From assembly GCA_032716605.1 (NCBI GenBank), contig CM064572.1:41500982-41564981 (forward strand): a stretch of DNA of 64,000 nt, written 5' to 3'. Below are positions 54,851-64,000 of this stretch, in pieces. The notes under the pieces were generated by a model. It searched no databases and was not told the DNA's origin. It saw only the letters and a list, made by a program, of their open reading frames with translations. The stretch is from Paralithodes platypus (lineage: Eukaryota; Arthropoda; Malacostraca; Decapoda; Lithodidae). The number at the start of each line of letters is the position of its first letter. Position 1 is the first letter of the stretch. The position numbers and the translations under genes were made by a program.

Positions 54851-55649
54851 TAGTGAGCATGCGCTCACAGCTTTCAAGCACATACTTTAATAATGGACAA
54901 GGCTGCACAGTCCCCTCCCAAATTTCTTTCAGCATGTTAAGGGGGGCCCTGACACGGTGTCCAAAAATCAGCTCGTTTGGACTAAATCCCAGGCTCTCAC
55001 CAGGTACCTCCCGAGCAGCAAACAGCACATAAGGCAATCCAAGATCCCAATCCATACCGTTGTCAGCACAATAACACCTGAGCATGCTTTTAAGTGTAGC
55101 ATGCCACCGCTCAAGCACCCCTTGACTCTCAGGGTGATACGCTGACGATACTACTGCTCGTATCCCATGCTGTTGCATTGTTTGCTTGAACATGTTGGAG
55201 GTGAAATTAGATCCCTGATCAGACTGAATCTCCTCCGGGTACCCGTACCTTGAGAAGTACCACAACAAGTTACTGACTACCGTCTTAGCCATTCCATTTT
55301 TCATAGGGTATGCATCGGGGTATCTAGTGGCAACATCCATTATGGTTAACAAAAATTTATTTCCAGCCTTAGTGGGAGGGAGTGGACCAACCATGTCAAC
55401 AATAATTTTACTAAAGGGTGGCCCAATCACAGGAATAGGGTGTAACGGAGCCTTAGGAATAACTTGGTTCGGTTTCCCGACACGTTGACAAATATCACAT
55501 GAGTTTATCCATGACTGCACATGAGACTTCATCCCCGGCCACCAAATCAATTTCCCCAAAGCCGCCACCGTTTTCTTGGCACCCAAATGTCCTGATAATG
55601 GAGAATCATGAGCCAACCTAAGCAAACTTTCCCTGCAGCCCTCTGGCAC
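54840..55649 (-). pseudogene. Gypsy C pol: integrase core
   Basis: HHCC zinc finger ('LSGHLGAKKTVAAL' ... 'CDICQRVGK'), then 'IIVDMVGPLPP', 'SDQGSNF' and 'YHPESQGVLERW' with all three catalytic acids, and 'LPYVLFAAREVPGESLGFSP'. Trp is kept where Gypsy B has a stop. The frame ends after 'ESCERML'; about 30 residues up to the C-terminal domain are deleted. Confidence 0.9.
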
Positions 55650-56416
55650 GACCAGCTGGTCAACTGTACCTGATCCGCCCTCCCAGTTCCTTTTAGGATC
55701 TTGATATCGGTGGTATAAAATTCCATTAACGAAAAAAAATCCCCTGCCTTTGCATCCCTATCTTCTAACTCCACAGCCCCATTGGTACACTGCAAAACCT
55801 CTGGATCCTCTAATTGCAACTTTCGAATGTCTGTGGGAGCCAACATGTCTAACTGCTTGGTCAACAACTCATGCCCTCCCCCAACATCCAACTTAGACAT
55901 CCGGTTTTCTCGCTGCAGGTAACGGTGCTGTCTCTGAGTCTCTGCCTCCTCCACTACTTTATCAACTGTGTTAGGCACTGGAGTTACAACAGACTCGGTC
56001 AAAGGTCCTGCTATTGGGTCTTTTGGGACAGCCACTGGTTCTTAACTCTTCAAACTTTTCCCAGCCTTCCGCTTCTCCTTAATTCCCTTCCTCCGCTGTT
56101 CTGTGGCCTGGGAAATAGGCTGTGATACCTTAAATGCTTGGGAACGAGTTACCACACATGCCATCTGTTGGTGTTGACAACTAACTACCAACTCTTGTTC
56201 CTCCCTACTCACGTCGGCCGGCCTCTCGGCAACGACTAAGGGTGGAACGTCTAAAGTAGGCACCGCAAAGTCGTTGCCGAGAAGAAGGTCGACGCCCTCC
56301 ACTGGCAATATCTCAACGATCCCAACATCTAAGTCCTTAATCACTCCATCAACTTCCAGCTCCACACGAACCAACGGGTATGACCTGGTCGCATTAATAC
56401 CCTGAACAACAACCAC
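55650..56416 (-). pseudogene. Gypsy C pol: post-protease linker
   Basis: Two frames: 56416-56042 ('VVVQGINATRSYPLVRVELE' ... 'GVDLLLGNDFAVP') and 56035-55650 ('LDMLAPTDIRKLQLEDPEVL'). They correspond to one continuous region of Gypsy B. A stop at about 56042 and a frameshift near 55650 break it. Confidence 0.85.
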
Positions 56417-58122
56417 CCGTGCCGCATTAATTGGTCACCCCGTGAAATTCTTCAAAAGTGTCTGTGAAGCTCCAGTATCACGCAAAACTTCCACCTTATG
56501 CTGGCAACATGCCCAACTTACCTACCGGTCCCTCTATGGGCGCAAAAGACATCACGGACAGGGGACGAGCCTTCCTGAGTCTCATACATAGCCTGTGACC
56601 CTTCCGCTGGCAAACTACCCTGGGTAAATCCAGACGACATTTCAGCCACACCTATGCTGCGCACCAAAGACACGGCTGCAGTTGGCGGCTTACTAGGACA
56701 AGATTTTGCATAATGCCCCTTCTTTCTACAATGAAAACATTCCACTTCCCCTATCGGTCTCTTCCGATAAGGGGCGGAGTTCTGACCCTTCTGTAATGGG
56801 ACGGCTGTAGTCTTTGGTTCAGTCCTGGTATCTTGGCTTTTAAACTGAGGTTTATATCTATAGTGATTGTCCTGAGCTCGAGGGTTTGGAGTATCGCGCC
56901 CCTTGGGAACTGCATCAACACGCTTTACAGATTCACATCCCCTGATTAGCGACAACCTGAGGTCAGCCATCTCAGCTGCCTCTTGAAGAGTTCTTGGGTT
57001 CTTTTCTTTAATATTTAAAGTCATTTCTGCACCAGGACACTTATAAAACTGCTCGAGCAGAAACAGCTCAGTCAACTGTGTTGCCGTCTCAGCTTTCTCA
57101 GAATGTGTCCAGTTTTTAAGTGCATCTTTTAAGTCCCGGGCATGTTCAAGAAAGGTCGCCTCCCTAGTCTTTGTAACACCCCGAAACTTCAATCGATATG
57201 TTTCCGGTTGCAACTCGTATGCCCGTAGGACAGCTCTCTTCAATTCTGGGTAGTCAATGCAAGACTCTAAAGGCAGTGCATCATAAGCCTTCAGACCCTT
57301 ACCCGTAAGTCTTGAGGACACTAGAGCTGCCCACTTCTCTTCAGGCCAATTATGCTCCCTACACTTCTTCTCAAAACGATTACAAAATTCTGTGACTTCA
57401 GTTTCACTAAATACCGGCACCAATTTGACTAAGTGGGCCAAGGACTGTTCTCTTACTTGGCCCTCACGGCCCATCCGAGTCCCTGTCGACTCTGCACGAG
57501 TCTTATCTAAATCTAATTTAGCACAATATTTCTCTGAGTCGTACCTAAGCTCAGCCTCATGCCTCCTGGTCTCATCCTCTTGCCTCCTAACCTCAATCTC
57601 ATGCCTCCTAGTTTCATTCTCCTGCTTCCTAGCCTCAATCTTAGCAAGCTCAAGTCTAAATACCATATCTGGAGACAGGCAGGAAGAGGGAGCTGCCACT
57701 ACTGAAGGATGGGGGGCAAAAACTGGGGAACCACCACGTGCACCACCCGAGGGCACTCCAATCTGCCAATTCTCATCCCTCTGTGGGAGAGTGCTAACCT
57801 CCGGTAACTGAGTGGACGGCACTGTGGGAGTCGAGTGAGAGGGGATCTGGGGAGGAACCCCCCCAAACGCCCTCTCCTCCGAAACCCCATGTCGCCCACG
57901 CAACACCCAGGAAATCAGCTCCCCCTTGGACATCCCTGCTACATTGGAAATGCCCAAAACCTTGGCTATCAGGTGCAAGCCACAAACATCCACCCCAGTC
58001 AGCCTCTCCTCCGTCACGTGGTACCGCTTACTCACAAAAACTCTAGCATCCTCCTCACTGGTTACTAACGGCACACCTTCAAATGACATCTCTCGCTCAT
58101 CGTCAGTGCTAATGCACGACAT
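56417..58122 (-). pseudogene. Gypsy C gag and protease motif
   Basis: Gag likely starts at MSCISTDDEREMSFEG (58122). It has a long charged helix with near-repeats (RRHEIEVRRQEDETRRHEAE, about 57530-57620), probably a coiled coil. A SCAN-like capsid domain follows ('AVLRAYELQPETYRLKFRGV' ... 'ELFLLEQFYKCPGAEMTLNI'), then a CCHC knuckle CFHCRKKGHYAKSC. The frame stops at 56518. The protease motif 'LRDTGASQTLLKNFTG' is in another frame at about 56440-56490 and is followed by a stop. Confidence 0.88.
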
Positions 58123-58334
58123 ACTGAAGTCCACAAACAAATTATCGAGACAAAAGTGTTAAACTTCCTATGCAAGCACTAATTACTAAATTAACTGGAG
58201 TCTCTTAAATGCTTTACTAATTGCCATTCAAAAAAAATATTCTTCAATATGCACGCTAAAATACAAACAAACAAATGTTGTACAACTCTGCAAAAATTTA
58301 TACTGTTCACAAAATCCTAAGCAAGGTCGCCATT
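58123..58334 (-). other. Gypsy C leader with primer-binding site
   Basis: The minus strand reads AA then TGGCGACCTTGC behind the 5' LTR (from about 58332). No other feature. Confidence 0.6.
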
Positions 58335-60083
58335 TGTTACGAACTGGCACTCGGGTACACAAGGGCTCTCAATCAGGACTCGAATACGGCTCGCTGCCAC
58401 AACGGAAACACACGATCCCAACCCCTGTGTACTGCCAGCCAGGAATTATCTAGTCTGGTCAACAATCAAACAATGAAGTAAAAACAACAACACCAAAGAA
58501 TAGTGTTGGCCAAAGCCGAAGTAATCCACCCTTGACTATGAACTTAAGAAGTCCACCACCCTCTACTTCGGATCGGCACTATTACGTTACGTTAATTAAT
58601 AGTCCGCATCGAGCAAGGAATCTTCTGAAAAAAGTTAGATGCTTCTCGGATGCTCGTAAGAAGTACGTATCGGGTTTTTTAACAGTAATTCAATAAGCAA
58701 AAACACTGGCAATTAAATACTATTAAAGGCTTAAATTGGCATAAGAATAATTAAAAGAATATGCAATAGTAAATGGCAAACATTAAAAAGAAGTACTCCG
58801 CAAATGCAACAGCAATAGCCTACTCGGATTGTGCTCGTGGGCCACTAATCACTAAAGTAGCCAAGCTTTCAACACATGAAATCAATAGTGCATAAACAAT
58901 ATCATACATAAGGAAAGCTTCAATACTATTCTGTATCTACTAATCGAGTAAAGTCTAGCTGGGGTACTGTGGGCAAAAGGTAGCAGTGACTGAGCAAAAA
59001 CGGCTTGTAACCTAGCGAAGTCCTCACGACTGTTTAAAGTATTACGTTAAAACTAACAAGTGCACTTTGAGAAATCCAGATCCCTTGTATCTGGTTTTCT
59101 CCCAGCTCCTTGACAAAGTAAAAACAAACTGTTAATAAAATACAGGGTGGTTAGGCTCTTGCCCTCATGCACTGTAAATTATTAACTCAACACAGTCAGC
59201 CGCGAAGACAACCTAGGCTTCACTGAACCGAAACGAGTATGCAGGTTTATCGCTTAACCACTGCATCAAACAACAACTCGTAACACAGAAAAGCCTTACC
59301 CCAGTCTAGCATTACCTAGACTAGCAGAAAACAGGAATAATAATAATAAGACACAGGGAAATGCATATACAAGTGCAACAAACATAAATCAATCCTATTC
59401 TAAGTCAACCCTTCCAAAATAGGCTATCTAATAGGCAAGTATCTCGTGAGAACTCAAGCGATAATACGTTGGCTGACTAGCTCTGCACCAACGGGACCAT
59501 GGAAGTTAAACAGGGCAGGGAAAAGAGGAGATAAGAATGTAAGGTAGTAGAGAAAGTTCCCATCAGTCAGAAGAATATATATAGTTAGCAAGGGAAATGA
59601 GAAGTCGCTCTGCCTAATGAGTTCTGATGAAAAAATGGCTAGACTTCCCTTTTATACCCGGCCCTCTAGTGAGCCCAACGTGAACTACTAAGGACCGCCC
59701 ACTGACAACCATTACGTAATTTCTCTCTCTCCTCTGGGATACACAAAGGCTCCCCTAGCACTGAGGGAGGGAGGAATGCGAGTGAGTTAGGCCCACCTCC
59801 CGCCTGGCACACCCATTGACCCCCAACTGTGGCTGCTTCTCTTCCCATCATCACAAATAAGTTTTACACACAATACTTATAACTAATGATATAAAATAGA
59901 ACTCATTGACTCAGATGAAAACAAAATACATATTCATAATACTTATAGTACAACGGCTCACATGAACTAAGTTAGGAAACTCCACATAGACTACAGCCAA
60001 AATTCCTGCCCTGACGATCCTAGCGAGAGTGGGGCATGACTAGGCGTTCTGTACAGCATGCTCACACGTGGACATGCGTCACA
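58335..60083 (-). repeat. Gypsy C 5' LTR
   Basis: 1749 bp. It lacks about 95 bases that the 3' LTR has near 51000-51095 (junction at about 58441). TATAAAAGG box on the minus strand at 59648-59656. TAGG duplication outside. Confidence 0.93.
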
Positions 60084-63000
60084 TAGGTCAGCACCCGTAA
60101 TTACGTTATGACTGCCTTGACAGCATGATCATGTTACCGGGACCTATGTTTTTCACACTCCCCTTCAATATTATAATTGGTTTCCTGTGTTTAGTGATGT
60201 TTAGTTTCACCACCTTCAACAGTATTAAACTCCAATACGATATGGGAACGATATGAAGCGTTGGTTACAACGGGAGGATATAATGAGGCTGCAGCATTTA
60301 TTATTCATTATGGGAACAATTTCCTAAATTTTAGACACGGAACCGGGAGCGATAATTTATCGATCGAGTTGGTGGGTTCGTGACGTCATCCAAGGCGATG
60401 ACGTCACATTCAGCCTGCCAATCACAAACGGGTTTGGCCAGCCATCACAGCTAAGCTTCCAGTATGTTTTGATCGTATCAGCTGTTCTACCTCAACCCCA
60501 TATTTCAACCCTGCTCTTTCCCTGATATACTTCATGCCCTCCCCAGCTAGCGGGGTAAATATTTGGTCAATATAAAGATCTTGTAATTAAATTGCTAAAC
60601 AAAAAAATTGAATGTTTTTATCTAGTTTAGAGTTGTGTAAGGGTGTTTTGATGTGTGATAATACTAGGAAATACATATTTACCCATTAAACAACATCTAA
60701 AAACACGCCCCTCCACTCGCGAAAAATAACTATTTGGCCATTACCGTTTGCCGTGGGATACAAAATATGTTGAGGGGGAGGGTTACCCCCCCCCCCCCCT
60801 CCCTCACCACCCCCCTGGATTTATTGAAATCCTCATATATTTAAACAGTAGGGGGCAAAAACCAAATTTTCCCCAACGCGAGGCGCCGAGGCTACACTCG
60901 CGGCGGATGTAAACAAAGCCACCCGCCTCTTGCGAGGTGGGCGATATAGAGGATATAATTAATTTTTTTTTCAGGATCAGTAATACATTTTTACGGGCAT
61001 TTAGACACATATAGGAATGAAATATATGGTATAAGAAACCTATAGGCCATGCTATGCCCTGATTTTATTCAGCTTTAACTATTAGTTAGGGTGAGTTCTT
61101 TCGAGACTGGAATATCTAAATTCATACAAATACATACAAGAAAGACCATAGGGATACAGATAATATCGACATACAGTTTTATTCACTTAAGTCCTAAATA
61201 CATAAACTGAGGGCTAAAGATTCTATCATAAGTATTTCATAGAGTACAACTTAATTTACTTTCTCCCACCACGATCGCAGATCTAGATGGAGATCAGGTA
61301 TATTCACTTCAACTGTATACTTGATATTCTTCTTGAGAAATATGTGCACTTTTCTCTTCTCGAAAGCTTAAAAATGGAAGTTACTAATAATTCAGGTTTA
61401 TTTCAGATTCACTATATATATTGCGTTAACTTTTACTCGTGAATAATAGTGGACGATAGGATACGTGTTCCGGTCATTTTTGGCACTTAATACGGAAGCT
61501 TAAAGGTGAATTCCAGGGATGAAACCTATTCAAACTACAATGTCCATTGGGATCTGCTTGGTTTTAGGTATATGATACTGAAGAACTTTCATCAATGTGT
61601 CCTAACAATATAAACATATAGCTTATCTAAGTTATTTTATGTGGCGCGAACTGGTGTGTTTACCATGACGTAACTATAGCCATTGGCGGGAACTCTCGAC
61701 ATGGAAAATGGGTGAATATGTGATCTATTTTATGTGAAAAACTCTTATAAATTGTATGCATGTTTACAGCTCAACATTACAAACTAGGCTTTCCATACAA
61801 TGACATCACTCCAGATCAGTTGAACTTGTCCAGCTGATCGCCGAGTTGCCAACGACATTATATACTAGTATTTTTGTCTGGAGTTTAATGGAATTATATC
61901 GATATTGCCCATATAAATATTACAGTATATTTATGCCAAGTTATGACCCTGCATTAATCTTCGTTTATTCGTTCATCCCTGTAGTTCACCTTTAAGCATG
62001 GATGTACTTTTCCAGTTTTGAGTTCAAGTTTGTGGACTCTGAAATATTCTGCATCCACAGAGATGTCTTCAGAGTTCATGAAGGTGTACGTAACTCTTCT
62101 TATCTTAAATTAGAAATTCACTAGAGGTTAGTCACTACGTTGCTATAACTCCGAAGTTCAATGTAGGACACTTTTTAATACACTTGCACGTATTTCGAGA
62201 TGTTTGCAATTCTATTTATTTAGGTCACTTTTGAACTCTAACTTTTCTTGTATCTCGTCACTGATACTAAATTACATGTAGTTTCTATATTATTTCTTTT
62301 CTTGATGTAGAGATGCACTTACTTTAGTTGAGGGTTCTTCTGATGCTCCGTGGGCCGTCCAGGTTGGCCGTTCGTGTGAAGAATTTACAGTTGGATTAAT
62401 GGGCTTGGGGTCTTGAATATGGTTCTGTAACTAGTGGAGAGACAGTTGGTCACCATATCGGATTAACGCAAGTATTCTCAGCATATAGCTTTCAACAAAT
62501 ACTTGACTATCCTGATCTTTATATTAATCGTTGATGGAGTTCTGTTCAGGTACTCTTGAAATGAGGTTTTAAATACTATGTTTCAGGTCTTGCCGGATTA
62601 ACATAGTATCGGACTAACGCAAGAAGAGTTTAGATAGTGGCTCTTCTTGACTGTTTCTAACCCTTATAAGAGGTTCAAGGAACTCGGGCGGTGTTAACCT
62701 TTTAGTCACAAATCCTGGTGGGGTGCCACAGACAATTTGCGCCTAGGATTTATATATGCAGAGTGCCCGTGAGGGTGTCTCCCTAAACCCTTCTAACACA
62801 AAAGATCTTTCTACCTTAGATCTCTGTGAGAAAAATGCTAGTATAACTTCTGAATAGAAAAATTATGAAAGGTAGGGTTGCCTGTGTCTTTCAACGTTTT
62901 CACTATACTGGAATTTCCCTAATAGGTATAACTATATTAAGTTCTGGGATGCCAGCAATAATAAGGTTAAACATATATAGATACTATTGCACTATTAAAG

Positions 63001-63603
63001 TTATTAAAACATAAGTAGAAGATGACATACTACTTTATGATTTTGATACTTATATATATATATATAACTATTACAGGTCTCTATGTTAAGTGATTGAGTT
63101 GCCACATATAACAAAGATCCTAAAACAATTCTTATATATATTCACAGACAGTAAAAGGACTTCAGGGTGCCGTTATCAATAACTATTGCTGAAATGGGTA
63201 AGATTAATATTCCTTCAGAGCGGGATGCCGATCTCAAGAAAGCTTAGTTCTACATGCTTCCTTCTCGCTTCTCGGGGTGTGGTAAACTATCAATGGAAGT
63301 TAAATATTACTAAGCTATAATGAATCAAATAAAATCAATCTAAATTAAAACTATCCATATCTAAATTGAATTCAATCTGAAACAAACTAATTTATATCCA
63401 AAGGTCTCACATAATAAATTTATATATAGGGTAAGGTTATAAGGGTTAATATTAGCCAGAAATTAACTCACCAATAGTTCCACGTGGCAATGAGGCAAGG
63501 GAGAACGTTTACTCAATATGGCGGACAATGGGGAGGCAAGACACCGGTCCCGAGACTCGAGTCAAGTGAAAGAAAGAATAAATTATTACATGGGAATGGA
63601 CAT
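60084..63603. other. AT-rich DNA without recognisable genes
   Basis: 3.5 kb with no long or domain-bearing frame. Contains two TGACGTCA sites at about 60381-60406, a poly-C/G-rich tract at 60785-60828, a short (TA)n at about 63052-63066 and otherwise apparently unique sequence. It could be intronic or intergenic. Confidence 0.5.
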
Positions 63604-64000
63604 TGTTACGCTGGCCAGCTTGCCAGAATGTACTCGTACTCGCTAGCGCTCGCCAGGGCAGTGAAATGGGCTATAATAATCGTAGAACGATGTTCTTTCT
63701 TGCTTAGTATTCATGTTGTCACAGACAGATCAGTGTTTGTCTTTATTCTTGCCTGTGACACTTGGAAGTATTTGAAATCATTGATAGAGTTATAAGATAT
63801 GTAGTGTGAATTGCAAGGAGAGAGAGCGAGGGAAGCAGCGAGGTGGTAGTATGTGCGTGTGTATGTACGTGTGCATTCCTCGCTTGGGCAGGGCCACCCG
63901 CTCGTGATTGGCCGGCGGGCCTGGCGTGTCATATGACGACTCCTCTTCATGATGTAGTGGTCTGTGATTGGGGGCCGCTGTCTTAGCTCGGTGGGTGGGG
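63604..64000 (+). repeat. Start of a further Gypsy LTR related to Gypsy B
   Basis: Begins TGTTACGCTGGCC. It aligns with the first 300-400 bases of the Gypsy B LTR: 'cgctagcgctcgccagg', 'atgggcta', 'gt(t/c)gtcacagaca', 'cctgtgac' and 'tcgcttgggca' occur in the same order and strand. It is clearly diverged and runs off the window, so whether a full element follows is unknown. Confidence 0.7.

Larger units (their letters stand above)
50887..60083 (-). mobile_element. Gypsy C: Gmr1-like LTR retrotransposon
   Basis: Minus-strand Ty3/gypsy element with exact TAGG duplications (50883-50886 and 60084-60087). LTRs 50887-52730 and 58335-60083. In its own direction: LTR, TGGCGACC primer site, gag, protease, integrase, RT, RNase H, polypurine tract (CTTGGGGGAGG, 52731-52741), LTR. 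Same domain order as A and B but clearly diverged in Gag. Breaks: frameshift between gag and protease, a stop behind the protease motif, frameshifts near 56040 and 55650, and a small deletion in the integrase near 54870. The RT-RNase H part is intact. LTR differences outside one indel are about 20 by eye. Confidence 0.93.

Noticed and set aside
60084..63603. Small host genes in the AT-rich right part
   Set aside because: Only short frames without domains, codon bias or splice-site support.

Overview
This is eukaryotic DNA that consists almost wholly of transposable elements nested in one another. No complete host gene is visible. Poly-purine/pyrimidine and (TA)n, (CT)n and (ACC)n microsatellites, TTAGG-like satellite units, jockey-like LINEs with the crustacean-type 'CLGPRPDTLTINFCNIRG' endonuclease start, and Ty3/gypsy elements with very long LTRs suggest an arthropod, most likely a decapod crustacean (crab-like). 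That assignment is inference from family resemblance, not from a marker gene.

Layout. 1-4851: scraps of a jockey-like LINE (called LINE-1 here), (TA)n tracts, a 789-bp fold-back element and a fragment of a CR1-like LINE (LINE-2). 4852-13376: Gypsy A, minus strand, LTRs of about 1.8 kb, reverse transcriptase deleted, and a TTAA-flanked MITE sitting inside gag. 13377-15775: AT-rich and CT-microsatellite DNA with a tandem duplication. 15776-19091: a non-LTR element with a PHD-type finger, RT and a C-terminal restriction-like endonuclease. 19092-26655: a minus-strand LINE-1 copy split by a 5683-bp DNA transposon (19909-25591) with about 210-bp terminal inverted repeats, a 3-bp target duplication and one large gene carrying an XPG/FEN-like nuclease signature; it fits the Academ superfamily. 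26656-28790: a LINE-2 copy. 28791-33400: minisatellites, a MITE, a possible single host exon, hairpins and an almost intact CR1-like RT (LINE-3). 33851-46513: a second, decayed Academ-like gene, split by Gypsy B (35649-45646) with an exact ACGG duplication. 46990-49230: a LINE-1 copy holding two MITEs. 49496-50886: another MITE and TTAGG-like satellite units. 50887-60083: Gypsy C, minus strand, exact TAGG duplication. 60084-63603: AT-rich DNA without recognisable genes. 63604-64000: start of a further LTR related to that of Gypsy B.

Four points stand out. (1) The large TIR transposon is complete in structure and its target site can be closed exactly: removing it together with one ATA copy restores the reading frame of the LINE it hit. 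(2) All three Gypsy elements have integrase in front of reverse transcriptase, the Gmr1 order, with a SCAN-like Gag. (3) Five copies of a 479-481-bp MITE, and one of a second 438-bp MITE, all lie between TTAA duplications; for four of the six an empty site can be read elsewhere in this same window. (4) The nesting gives a relative time scale: LINE-1 and Academ-like copies are oldest, then the Gypsy insertions (LTR pairs about 98-99 % identical by eye), then TTAA MITEs and a SINE-like insert inside Gypsy DNA.

Limits: identities are estimates by eye, family names come from motifs only, and no database search was possible.
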